Assembly (NCBI GenBank): GCA_018266775.1
Contig: JAFDZS010000013.1
Span: forward strand, 107,902-171,901
Direction of reading: 5' to 3'
Length of the DNA stretch: 64,000 nucleotides
Source of the DNA: Bacteroidota bacterium
GTDB taxonomy: Bacteria; Bacteroidota; Bacteroidia; Chitinophagales; Chitinophagaceae
Part shown: positions 52,091 through 61,800 of the stretch, one piece after another
Layout of the letters: each line of letters starts with the position of its first letter
Position numbering within the stretch: the stretch's first letter is position 1
The notes under the pieces: generated by a model
What the model was told of the DNA's origin: nothing
Database searches by the model: none
Seen by the model: the letters and a program-made list of their open reading frames with translations, nothing else
Made by a program: the position numbers and the translations under genes

Positions 52091-54442
52091 ATGAACAAAG
52101 AAGAATTACGTAAACAGCAGGCCCTCGAATACCACGCCAAAGGCCGCCCGGGTAAAATTGAAGTCATCCCTACCAAAGAAGCCAAAACACAAAGAGATCT
52201 TTCCTTAGCTTATTCGCCCGGCGTTGCAGCGCCCTGCCTTGAAATTGCTGCCAATCCCGAAGATGTGTATAAATATACCGCCAAAGGGAATTTGGTGGGT
52301 GTAATCAGCAATGGCACTGCGGTATTAGGCTTAGGCAACATCGGCCCGGAAGCAGGCAAACCGGTAATGGAAGGTAAAGGCGTGTTGTTTAAAATATTTG
52401 CAGATATTGATGTTTTCGATATTGAAATTAATGAAACCGATCCTGAAAAATTTGTTCAGATTGTTCAGGCGCTGGAACCCACTTTCGGTGGCATCAACCT
52501 GGAAGATATTAAAGCGCCCGAATGTTTTTATATTGAACAGGAGCTGAAAAAGCGCTGCAAGATTCCCATCATGCATGATGACCAGCATGGCACCGCCATC
52601 ATCAGCGCTGCTGCTTTACTCAATGCACTGGAACTCCAGAAAAAGAAAATTGAAAAAGTGCGTTTTGTGGTGAACGGCGCCGGAGCCGCCGCGATGGCCT
52701 GTATTAAATTATATGAATCACTGGGCGCCAGGCATGATAATTTTATGCTGTTCGACCGTAAAGGTATTTTGTATAAAGGCAGGCATGATGTGGATGAACA
52801 GAAGGCAAAGTTTGCGGTGAGTGAAAAGTATAAGGATTATGACCTGGCACGGGCAATGAAAGATGCTGACGTTTTCATTGGTCTTAGTGCAGGCAATACC
52901 GTTAGCCAGGATATGGTGAAGGGTATGGCCAAAAACCCTATTGTATTTGCAATGGCTAACCCTGACCCGGAAATTTCTTATGAAGATGCCATTGCTGCAC
53001 GAAGGGATATTATTATGGCAACCGGCCGCAGCGATTACCCCAACCAGGTAAACAATGTACTCGGCTTCCCTTACATTTTCCGTGGTGCGCTTGATGTAAG
53101 GGCCACCACCATTAACGAAGCCATGAAACTGGCTGCAGTTAAAGCTTTGGCAGAACTGACCAAAACACCGGTGCCCGATATTGTGAATATGGCCTATAAT
53201 GAAAAGACCATCACCTTTGGCCCGGATTATATTATACCCAAGCCGGTGGATCCACGCCTGCTTTCAACCGTAGCGCCAGCTGTTGCCAAAGCTGCTATTG
53301 AAAGCGGTGTGGCAAAATACCCCATTACCGATTGGAATGCTTATGAATTACAATTAAACCAGCGTTTGGGACTGGATAACCAGTTGAGCAGGGCTATTGG
53401 TAATAAAGCCAGGAAAGACCCCAAACGTGTTGTATTTGCAGATGCAGAGAATTTAAAGATTCTGAAAGTAGCGCAACTGGCGCAGGAAGAAGGTGTAGCC
53501 TATCCTATTTTATTGGGCGATGTAAATAAGATCAATCAACTGGCGGCAGATAACGGTATTGACCTGGAAGGCATGCCTGTTATTAACCCGAAAGATGACA
53601 GCCAGGAAGAATTGCGTAAAAAAATGGGTGAACTTTTCTTTCAAAAACGCCAGCGCCGCGGGGTAAATAAATACGAAGCGTACAAAGTGATGAAAGACCG
53701 CAACTATTTTGGTTGCATGCTGGTGGAAACTGGTGAAGCGGATTGTATGATCAGTGGCCTCAGCAGAAATTATCCTGATACCATCAGGCCTGCACTTGAA
53801 GTAATGGGTACAGAAGAAGGTGTGAAAAAAATTGCCGGCATGTACATCATGTTTACGAAACGTGGGCCGCTGTTCCTTGCCGATACCACTATTAACTTTA
53901 ACCCTACTGCAGAAGAACTTGCAGAGATTACTTTATTAGTAGCAAAAGAAGTACGCCAGTTCAACATAAAACCCAGGGTGGCCATGCTGTCTTATTCCAA
54001 CTTTGGCAGCAGTACAGGTGACGAGGCCAAGATGGTACGCCGGGCAAGGGAAATTGTAAAAGAAAAAGATCCCACACTGGTTTGCGATGGAGAGATACAG
54101 GGCATACTGGCTTTTAATAAAGATATACTGAAAGAAAATTATCCCTTTACTGAACTGGTGAATGGCGATACGAATATTCTCATCTTCCCTAACCTTGCAG
54201 CAGGAAATATTGCGTATAATTTATTGCAGGAAGTGGGCGGTGCAGATTCTATTGGCCCCGTATTGTTAGGCTTGAAAAAACCAGTGCATGTGTTGCAATT
54301 AGGCAGTTCCATCCGGTCAATTTTAAATATGGTATTAATTGCTGTGGTGGATGCGCAGTTGAAATGTAAAACCAACACACAGGAAGCCATTAAAAAAAGT
54401 AAATGGTGGAAAAGGTTCAGGAAAACGAGCCATGAGTTGTAA
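52091..54442 (+). CDS. maeB: NADP-dependent malic enzyme with phosphotransacetylase-like domain
   Basis: A 783-residue MaeB-type enzyme that decarboxylates malate to pyruvate. Residues about 1-430 are the malic enzyme module ([105 protein letters not shown]). Residues about 440-783 are a phosphotransacetylase-like domain ([64 protein letters not shown]), which in this family is regulatory rather than catalytic and binds acetyl-CoA. It is a single-gene unit. Confidence 0.96.
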   Translation: MNKEELRKQQALEYHAKGRPGKIEVIPTKEAKTQRDLSLAYSPGVAAPCLEIAANPEDVYKYTAKGNLVGVISNGTAVLGLGNIGPEAGKPVMEGKGVLFKIFADIDVFDIEINETDPEKFVQIVQALEPTFGGINLEDIKAPECFYIEQELKKRCKIPIMHDDQHGTAIISAAALLNALELQKKKIEKVRFVVNGAGAAAMACIKLYESLGARHDNFMLFDRKGILYKGRHDVDEQKAKFAVSEKYKDYDLARAMKDADVFIGLSAGNTVSQDMVKGMAKNPIVFAMANPDPEISYEDAIAARRDIIMATGRSDYPNQVNNVLGFPYIFRGALDVRATTINEAMKLAAVKALAELTKTPVPDIVNMAYNEKTITFGPDYIIPKPVDPRLLSTVAPAVAKAAIESGVAKYPITDWNAYELQLNQRLGLDNQLSRAIGNKARKDPKRVVFADAENLKILKVAQLAQEEGVAYPILLGDVNKINQLAADNGIDLEGMPVINPKDDSQEELRKKMGELFFQKRQRRGVNKYEAYKVMKDRNYFGCMLVETGEADCMISGLSRNYPDTIRPALEVMGTEEGVKKIAGMYIMFTKRGPLFLADTTINFNPTAEELAEITLLVAKEVRQFNIKPRVAMLSYSNFGSSTGDEAKMVRRAREIVKEKDPTLVCDGEIQGILAFNKDILKENYPFTELVNGDTNILIFPNLAAGNIAYNLLQEVGGADSIGPVLLGLKKPVHVLQLGSSIRSILNMVLIAVVDAQLKCKTNTQEAIKKSKWWKRFRKTSHEL

Positions 54443-54445
54443 TTG

Positions 54446-54519
54446 TTGAACATTGAACATTGAATATTGAAAATTAAACTTAAAAATGCTCAATGTTCAG
54501 CTTTCAATATTCAATTTCC
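54446..54519. repeat. TTGAACA/TGTTCAA word-repeat inverted arms
   Basis: TTGAACATTGAACATTGAA-type words (54446-54472) face their complements at 54491-54519. The 12-nt TGAATATTGAAA (54461-54472) pairs exactly with 54502-54513, and GAACATTG pairs with CAATGTTC at 54491-54498. Confidence 0.75.
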
Positions 54520-54661
54520 AGGTAAGTAATTATCACTTTGTGATGAAAGCCTCACAGGATATCATTGTAATATCAAAATAAATATTTAGCAAAAACATTC
54601 AAATGCGGGTTATCTTCGTTGTGAACATGTTTACACCATAACCGCAAACAGGAAACGATAC

Positions 54662-55399
54662 ATGATTTTTTTCACTCATTTTGGACGATACCTGCTGATG
54701 CTGAAAGGCATGTTTACCAAACCGGAAAACATGCGCATGTACTGGAAAGAATTTATGCACCAGTGCGTGGAAATTGGTATTGGTGCGTTGGGTATTGTGG
54801 TGATCATTTCTGTTTTTATGGGTGCGGTGAGTGCGGTACAAACCGCTTACCAGTTGGTAAGTCCCATCATTCCAAAATCCACCATTGCACAGATTGTCAG
54901 AGATACGGTAATACTCGAGTTTGCACCTACATTAGTTTGTATTGTACTGGCTGGTGTTATCGGCAGTAAAATTGCCAGTGAATTGGGTAACATGCGGGTG
55001 AGTGAACAAATTGATGCCTTAGAGATCATGGGCATTAATACCAAAGCCTATTTAATCCTTCCAAAAATTGCCGCTTCATTAATTACCATTCCTTTATTGG
55101 TTATTCTTGCAATGGCATTAGGTATTGTAGGTGGCCGTGTGGCAGGCGTGGCCTCAGGCATACTTTCTGCAGATACTTATGACCGTGGACTGATTGAAAG
55201 TTTCATGCCCTTCAATGTACGTTTCGGTATCTATAAAGCCATTACTTTCTCTTTTATCATCAGCAGCATTTCTGCCTATTATGGTTATTTTGTAAAAGGC
55301 GGCGCATTAGAAATTGGCCGCAGCAGTACTAAAAGTGTTGTGGTAAGTTGCGTGATGATTTTATTTGCAGATTATATCCTCGCTATGATTTTTCTTTAG
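54662..55399 (+). CDS. mlaE: MlaE-family ABC transporter permease
   Basis: A 245-residue inner-membrane permease with about five transmembrane helices, of the MlaE (phospholipid trafficking) family. The signature SEQIDALEIMGINTKAYLILPKIAAS (around residue 118) and the start MLKGMFTKPENMRMYWKEFMHQC are diagnostic, as is GYFVKGGALEIGRSSTKSVV at the end. Together with the ATPase gene that follows it would move phospholipids between the membranes. The MCE protein (MlaD) normally found with these two genes is not in the window. A near-consensus -7 box (TATCTTCG) lies at about 54609-54616. Confidence 0.93.
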   Translation: MIFFTHFGRYLLMLKGMFTKPENMRMYWKEFMHQCVEIGIGALGIVVIISVFMGAVSAVQTAYQLVSPIIPKSTIAQIVRDTVILEFAPTLVCIVLAGVIGSKIASELGNMRVSEQIDALEIMGINTKAYLILPKIAASLITIPLLVILAMALGIVGGRVAGVASGILSADTYDRGLIESFMPFNVRFGIYKAITFSFIISSISAYYGYFVKGGALEIGRSSTKSVVVSCVMILFADYILAMIFL

Positions 55400-55403
55400 G
55401 GCA

Positions 55404-55440
55404 CAAGGATCAAGAATTAAGGATCAAGCATCAAGCACCA
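55404..55440. repeat. ATCAAG-word repeats between mlaE and mlaF
   Basis: The word GGATCAAG / CATCAAG is repeated four times in degenerate form; partly complementary words (CTTGTATC, CTTGTTACC) occur at 55521-55545. Confidence 0.5.
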
Positions 55441-55546
55441 GGTTTCGGGTGTAAAACCACCAACTCATTTCTTTCCTTCTTTTTAATTACCTTGCATTGA
55501 TATGAAGCTGCAAGATTCAAACTTGTTACCTGAACCTTGTATCTTA

Positions 55547-55554
55547 TAACTTTC
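55547..55554 (+). promoter_or_regulatory. -7-like element TAACTTTC, 4 nt before the mlaF ATG
   Basis: One mismatch to TAnnTTTG with the same CTGC four-base gap before the ATG at 55559 as at nagA-type starts. The 159-bp gap after mlaE makes a separate promoter plausible. Confidence 0.35.
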
Positions 55555-55558
55555 CTGC

Positions 55559-56368
55559 ATGATTGAATTTAAAAACATAAAAAAAGCCTTCGGCGATAAA
55601 GTGGTGCTGAATGATGTGAGCCATGTAATGCAAACCGGCATGTGCAACCTCATTATTGGCACCAGTGGCAGCGGTAAAACAGTATTGCAAAAATGCCTGG
55701 TGGGTTTGCTCGATACCGATGAAGGCGAGATCAATTATGATGACCGCAGTTTCAACAGCATGACCAATGAAGAAAAGAAAGAGTTACGCCAGCAGATTGG
55801 AATGCTGTTCCAGGGTTCTGCATTATTCGACAGTATGACGGTGGAACAAAATGTGATGTTTCCGCTGGATATGTTTTCTGATATGTCGCCCACAGATAAA
55901 TTAAAACGGGTGAATGAAGTGCTGGCCAGGGTAAATTTAAAAGATGCGAACAATAAATATCCTGCCGAGATCAGTGGTGGTATGAAAAAGCGGGTGGGCA
56001 TTGCCCGTGCCATAGTACTTAATCCAAAATATTTATTTTGCGATGAGCCTAACTCCGGCCTCGACCCGCAAACCAGTATGGTGATTGATAAACTGATTTA
56101 CGAAATCACCAAAGAATTCAACATGACCACTGTGATCAACACCCACGACATGAACAGTGTTATGGAAATTGGTGAAAACATTTTATATATGTACCAGGGG
56201 CAGAAAGAATGGAGCGGCAATAATAAAGAGATCATCTTCTCTAAAAATAAAAGGCTGAACGAATTCATCTTTGCTTCAGAATTTTTGCAGGATGCTAAAG
56301 ACATGCGCATGCTGGAAGCCAAAGGTAAAATTGATAACGACAGGAATATGGATGAGTTGCTGAAATAA
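55559..56368 (+). CDS. mlaF: MlaF-family ABC transporter ATP-binding protein
   Basis: A 269-residue ABC ATPase. Walker A is GTSGSGKT (residues about 35-42), the Q-loop IGMLFQGSALFDSMTVEQNVMFPL, the signature ISGGMKKRVGIARAI, Walker B YLFCDEPNSGLDPQTS, and the switch His in INTHDMNSV. ISGGM rather than LSGGQ is usual for the Mla branch. It energises the MlaE permease encoded just upstream. The gene is followed 2 bp later by the end of a convergent membrane-protein gene. Confidence 0.94.
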   Translation: MIEFKNIKKAFGDKVVLNDVSHVMQTGMCNLIIGTSGSGKTVLQKCLVGLLDTDEGEINYDDRSFNSMTNEEKKELRQQIGMLFQGSALFDSMTVEQNVMFPLDMFSDMSPTDKLKRVNEVLARVNLKDANNKYPAEISGGMKKRVGIARAIVLNPKYLFCDEPNSGLDPQTSMVIDKLIYEITKEFNMTTVINTHDMNSVMEIGENILYMYQGQKEWSGNNKEIIFSKNKRLNEFIFASEFLQDAKDMRMLEAKGKIDNDRNMDELLK

Positions 56369-56370
56369 TT

Positions 56371-56928
56371 TCACCGGGCTGTATCGATTGTCATTACATC
56401 GCCGTTTTTCCAGAACAATGAATCACCTTTCAACACTCCATATTCAGGAAATGTGCTGTGTTCTTTCATAAACACCGGGCAGCTTATACAGACGGTATCA
56501 GTTTTCATTGTGTAAGATCCATAATACAATTTTGCTTCAAGGCCATTTCCCTCAATAAGCCTGAACCGGTTATTTGTTTTAAAATCAAACAACACCCGCC
56601 CAAAAGAAGTGGCGCCACCTGCTTTTATTTTTGTCGTTGCTTCATCAGTCAATGATTTTTGCAGTAGCGGCACCACAATAACTATCCAAAGCAATACACT
56701 TAATCCTGTACAACTAAACCGGGTAAGCCTTTTGTGCTGTATGAAGAAATATCTTTCAATTAAAAAAAGAATAATGCCTGTACACAGCAGTAAATACAGC
56801 GCATAAAAATTCAGGTAATCGCCAAAAGTTGCCGGTTCATTTTTATACAGCCAGATAATTACCGGTATGCCTAATAATAAAGTGGCCAGCAGTAAAATAA
56901 TGCGGAGTATTTTTAGTACAAGTATCAT
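56371..56928 (-). CDS. Hypothetical membrane protein with soluble C-terminal domain
   Basis: A 185-residue protein with three transmembrane segments in the first 95 residues (about 5-26, 40-60 and 74-94), then a 90-residue soluble part (FGRVLFDFKTNNRFRLIEGNGLEAKLYYGSYTMKTDTVCISCPVFMKEH) that is probably periplasmic. No known family is recognised. Convergent with mlaF, with 2 bp between the stop codons. Confidence 0.75.
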   Translation of the reverse strand: MILVLKILRIILLLATLLLGIPVIIWLYKNEPATFGDYLNFYALYLLLCTGIILFLIERYFFIQHKRLTRFSCTGLSVLLWIVIVVPLLQKSLTDEATTKIKAGGATSFGRVLFDFKTNNRFRLIEGNGLEAKLYYGSYTMKTDTVCISCPVFMKEHSTFPEYGVLKGDSLFWKNGDVMTIDTAR

Positions 56929-57104
56929 TGCGGTATATTAAACAATCCGGGGTACATGCTGAAAAAGTTGAGATAACAGTTTTTTTTCAAAAATGCATTC
57001 CATTAAAGATAATACGGTTTTATTACAAATATTCCACCGGCAACGATTGCATGGCATCAATCTTTCTCCGGCAAAAAATCCTTCCAATACTAACCCATCT
57101 GCCC

Positions 57105-57112
57105 TATCTTTG
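57105..57112 (+). promoter_or_regulatory. -7 promoter element TATCTTTG upstream of sucD
   Basis: Exact TAnnTTTG match ending 36 nt before the sucD ATG. Confidence 0.7.
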
Positions 57113-57148
57113 CGCCACATTTCTAACCAACCAACTCTTAATTGAACC

Positions 57149-58024
57149 ATGTCAGTTCTTGTAAACAAAAGCTCTAAAATAATTGTACAGGGCTTTACCG
57201 GTACGGAAGGCACTTTTCATGCCACACAAATGATCGAATACGGTACTAATGTAGTGGGCGGCGTAACGCCGGGCAAAGGCGGCAGCACCCATTTGGATAA
57301 ACCCGTTTTTAATACGGTTGCCGATGCGGTTAAGACCACCGGGGCTGACGTAAGTATCATTTTTGTACCGCCTGCATTTGCTGCTGACGCGATTATGGAA
57401 GCTGCAGACGCCGGTATTGGACTGGTGGTTTGTATTACAGAAGGTATTCCCGTACAGGATATGGTGAAAGTGAAAAATTATTTATTGGGTAAGGACACCC
57501 GTTTAATTGGCCCTAACTGCCCCGGTGTCATCACTGCGGAAGAATGTAAAGTGGGCATCATGCCAGGTTTCATCTTTAAAAAAGGAAGGGTGGGTATTGT
57601 GTCAAAATCAGGAACCTTAACATACGAAGCAGCAGACCAGGTGACCAAAGCCGGTTTGGGTATTTCAACGGCCATTGGTATTGGCGGCGACCCAATCATT
57701 GGCACCACCACTAAAGAAGCTGTGGAATTATTTATGAACGATCCTGAAACCGACGCCATTGTAATGATTGGTGAAATTGGTGGCGGTATGGAAGCTGAAG
57801 CCGCCCGTTATATTCAAAGCACAGGAAATAAAAAACCAGTGGTGGGTTTCATTGCCGGACAAACAGCGCCTCCCGGCCGCCGCATGGGCCATGCCGGTGC
57901 TATTGTTGGTGGTGCAGATGATACCGCTGCTGCAAAAATGAAAATTATGGAGGAATGTGGTATCCATGTTGTGGCCAGCCCGGCAGACATTGGTAAAACA
58001 ATGGCTGAAGCCTTAAAAAAATAA
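57149..58024 (+). CDS. sucD: Succinyl-CoA synthetase alpha subunit
   Basis: A 291-residue TCA-cycle subunit carrying the phosphohistidine. The CoA-binding domain has [33 protein letters not shown], the ligase domain has [14 protein letters not shown], and the phosphorylated histidine is His248 in [33 protein letters not shown] is diagnostic. The beta subunit gene sucC is not adjacent. It has its own promoter and a strong terminator, so it is a single-gene unit. Confidence 0.97.
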   Translation: MSVLVNKSSKIIVQGFTGTEGTFHATQMIEYGTNVVGGVTPGKGGSTHLDKPVFNTVADAVKTTGADVSIIFVPPAFAADAIMEAADAGIGLVVCITEGIPVQDMVKVKNYLLGKDTRLIGPNCPGVITAEECKVGIMPGFIFKKGRVGIVSKSGTLTYEAADQVTKAGLGISTAIGIGGDPIIGTTTKEAVELFMNDPETDAIVMIGEIGGGMEAEAARYIQSTGNKKPVVGFIAGQTAPPGRRMGHAGAIVGGADDTAAAKMKIMEECGIHVVASPADIGKTMAEALKK

Positions 58025-58046
58025 TTTCATTGTTGTGATAAAATAA

Positions 58047-58086
58047 ACAACGCCCCGCCAGGATGAAACCGGCGGGGCGTTGTTGT
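58047..58086. terminator. Terminator between sucD and the convergent gene
   Basis: A 13-bp GC-rich stem (ACAACGCCCCGCC at 58047-58059 with 58071-58083) and a TTGT tail; it could serve both convergent genes. Confidence 0.85.
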
Positions 58087-58109
58087 GTATGTAGTAGTCA
58101 AGGGGAAAA

Positions 58110-58601
58110 TTAATGTCTCCAGCCACCACCTCTGTTGTCATGGTCATCATCCCTCCTGCGGTCATCGCGGTCGTTGCCATAACCATAACCATAAGAAGGT
58201 TTTTCAGAAATACTCACCTGTCCAAAATTGTTGAGGTTAAGTGTGGTTGCCATACCAGGTTTTAAGAACAGGGCACTGCAATACACATCGTATTGTTTGG
58301 AACGGCCCCAGAAGTTACTGCGTGTTTCATACACTGTAATGGTATGTTTACCGGGCGCCATGGCACCAACGTTGATGAAATTATCGTGCCTGCTGTTGTA
58401 AAAACCATTTACAGTGTAGGCAACGTTATCGATCATAACGGTGAAACGTTTTTCAGTAAAAGCATTGATGAATACAGTGCTTCCACGGAAGCTGCTGCCA
58501 TAATTATCGTATTTAACATCACGGCGGTCACCATCACGAAATTGTGCAAATGAAGCACTAACGGCAGCTAAAGAAACTAAAAGTGTAAAAATCTTTTTCA
58601 T
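58110..58601 (-). CDS. Secreted hypothetical protein with charged C-terminal tail
   Basis: A 163-residue protein: signal peptide MKKIFTLLVSLAAVSASFAQ, a globular part of about 110 residues (STVFINAFTEKRFTVMIDNVAYTVNGFYNSRHDNFINVGAMAPGKHTITVYETRS) with an immunoglobulin-like look, and a C-terminal tail very rich in Tyr, Gly, Asp, Arg and His. The same arrangement is common in small secreted Bacteroidota proteins of unknown function. The 260-bp gap upstream (58602-58861) holds TTGAA-type and TTATTAA-type words but no gene. Confidence 0.8.
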   Translation of the reverse strand: MKKIFTLLVSLAAVSASFAQFRDGDRRDVKYDNYGSSFRGSTVFINAFTEKRFTVMIDNVAYTVNGFYNSRHDNFINVGAMAPGKHTITVYETRSNFWGRSKQYDVYCSALFLKPGMATTLNLNNFGQVSISEKPSYGYGYGNDRDDRRRDDDHDNRGGGWRH

Positions 58602-58861
58602 AATAATAAAATTTAAAAGTGATCAATACTGTTCGCAGATTTTATTTTCAGCCTGCTTACCCTGTAATATCCAAACGCTGTGCCATGTGCCAAAGGGAGA
58701 CTTAAGAAAACGTTAAAGCGCAAATCAGCATTACGGGTTGAAAGTTGAAGGTTCGTGCTGGCTGAAGTGCACACGAATTATCCATTATTAATTATTCATT
58801 ATTAATTATTGGTTTTGCTTTCAGGGAACATATTGTATCTTGTTATTAAAATAAGTTCCTT

Positions 58862-61800
58862 ATGTTTCTAAAACAACTCCTGCTGGTACTGTGTACCGCG
58901 TTAACCCTAACCGTTATGTCTCAAACAAAAAAAGATTATGCAGAAAACTGGAAGAAAGTGGAAGCGCTGGAGAAGAAAGGCTTACCAAAGTCTGCATTGA
59001 AAGAAGTAACGAATATTTATTCGCTTGCAGTCAAAGACAATAATGATGCACAACAAATCAGGAGCGCTATTTTTCAAATTTATTACCGCGCTAAAATTGA
59101 AGAAGACGCAGATCGTTACAATGTTTTTTTTGCAGACACTTTAATTACAAAAGCTAAAGCCCCTGCAAAAAATATTCTTATAAGTATGCAGGCAGAAATG
59201 TACTGGAGGTATTTGCAGGATCACCGCTGGCAGATATATGGCAGAACTATCCTTAAAAACGAAGTAAGCAAAGACCTCAGCACCTGGAGTATCGATCAAT
59301 TAATACAAACTATTTCCAAACTATACCAGGCATCTCTTCAAAATGAAACGATATTAAAAAGTACCAAACTGGAAACGTTTGATGCAGTCATTGTAAAAGG
59401 CATCAACACCCGCCAGCTGCGCCCAACACTGTATGATTTTTTAGCACAGCGGGCATTGGATTTTTTTACTACTGATGAAAACAACATTACACAACCGGCT
59501 TACCAATTTACAATCAACCAGGCAGAGGCTTCGGCGCCTGCGGCGCAATTTGTAAAGGCGGCATTTACCACAGCAGACAGCAGTTCGTTACAGCACAAAG
59601 CTTTATTATTATACCAGGAAATACTTCGCTTTCACCTTACCGATGCACAGCCCGATGCGTTGGTGGATGCAGACATCAGCCGCATCAAATTTGTACATGA
59701 ACACAGTGTACTGAAGGATAAAGACCAGCAGTACGAAGCAGTGTTGCAACAACTGGAAAAAGCTTACAGCAACAATCCCATATCCGGACGTGCCACATAT
59801 CTGCTTGCTAAATTTTATAATGAAAATGGCAGCGACTATGATCCATTTAATAAAACCACCCACCAGTTTGAAAAACGTAAGGCGAAAGAAATGTGTGAAG
59901 TCGTCATAAAAAAATTTCCGGAAAGCGAAGCATCATACGAAGCAGCAAACCTGGTGAATGACATCATCAAACCCACATTATCGGTTGAAGCAGAAAAAGT
60001 GAATACCATTAATGACCCATTCAGGATGCTGGTACAATACACCAATGTGCCGCAAGTATATGTACGCATCATCAAAACCAATTCAGATGAACTGGAAAAA
60101 ATAAACAAAAAAGATTATGACGAATTATGGAAGAGTTATACTGCAATGAAAGCTATCAAAAGCTGGAATGTTACCTTACCCGATCAGAAAGATTACCAGC
60201 AGCATTCCGCAGAAATTAAAGCAGATGGGTTACCCGGCGGTTTGTACCTGGTATTATGCAGTATTGATCCCAATTTTGCTCTCGATAAAAATATTATTAC
60301 TGCTCAAAAAATTTATGTAAGTAATATCAGCTATATCAGCTACAACCAAAATACCTTTTTTGTGCTGGACCGCAATACCGGCCAACCATTAAACAATGCT
60401 GCCGTTCAACTTTGGGAAAACAATTATAATTATGCAACCAGTAAATATGAATTGGCAAAAAAAGAAAAGTATACCAGCAACAACAACGGTTCATTTACTG
60501 TTCCCGGTCAAAAAAGCTCCCGCAGCTTTCTGCTGCAGATTAAATACAATGCTGATGAATTGTTCCTGAACAACGATGAGGTATACGTTCCTTATAACAG
60601 TTACAATGAACAGGAATATAAACCCGGAACTTTTATTGTAACAGACCGCAGTTTGTACAGGCCGGGTCAAACAGTGTATTTTAAGGGCATCGTGGTTCAG
60701 CGAGATAAAGACGCCAGTAAGTCTGCAGTTAAAGCGGGCTTCAGTACCACCATTCGTTTGCGGGATGCCAATGATAAAAAAATTGCAGACGTGAATGTAA
60801 CCAGCAATGACTATGGTAGTTTCCATGGCAGTTTTGTATTGCCTTCCAATGCACTGAATGGCTATTTTTCAATAATTGATACCATCACCAATTCGTCTGC
60901 CTATATTAGTGTTGAAGAATATAAGCGACCCAAATTCAGTACCACCATTGAAAAACCTAAAGGCACTTACCGGATAAATGATACCATTACAGTAACCGGT
61001 ACTGCAAAAGCGTATGCCGGTAATACTATTGACGGCGCAAAAGTGAAATATACGGTGGTTCGTAAAGTACAATATCCTGTTTGGTGGAATTGGGGTTTCA
61101 GCCGCCGCAATGTATATGGAAGAAATAATCAACAGGAAATAACGCAGGGCGAAACCACCACCGATGCCAAAGGGGAATTTCATATCAACTTTGCAGCACT
61201 GCCGGATGAAAGCGTTGATAAAAAGGCACAGCCTGTTTTTACTTATGAAGTGAACGCAGACGTTACTGATTTGAATGGCGAAACAAGAAGCGGGCAAACT
61301 TACGTGGCCGTAGGTTATCAATCTTTACAACTTAGTATTAACCTGCCCGAAAAGATGCCGGCAGACAGCTTGAATAACCTGCATATATCCAGTACCAACA
61401 TGAATGATATTTTTGAATCATCACGGGTAAAAGTTGCTGTTACAAAATTGACATCACCAACCAAAATTTACAGGGAACGGTATTGGGACCGTCCGGATGT
61501 TTTTACCATGACAGCAGCCGAATACAGCAATACATTTCCTTATGATATTTACAGCAATGAAGATGAAACGAAAAGCTGGCCGCTGGCAGAACAGGTATTG
61601 AATACAACAGACACTACAAGAGAAGATAATTTATACAGCACGGGCAAAACAAAGTTTTCCGCAGGTTGGTATAAAATAGAAGCTACCACAACAGATAAAG
61701 ATGGCGAAACGGTGAAAGCAGAAAAATATATTCAGCTTACCGGCTCCACACCGTCTGTATCAGAAGCAGTGAACATTAATATTCCCGAAGCCGTTTCAGC

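Noticed and set aside
59520..59560. GGCGCCTGCGGCGC palindrome-like stretch in the second A2M gene considered as another inserted element
   Set aside because: It encodes an unremarkable Ala-rich stretch (ASAPAAQ), and has no second copy in the window.
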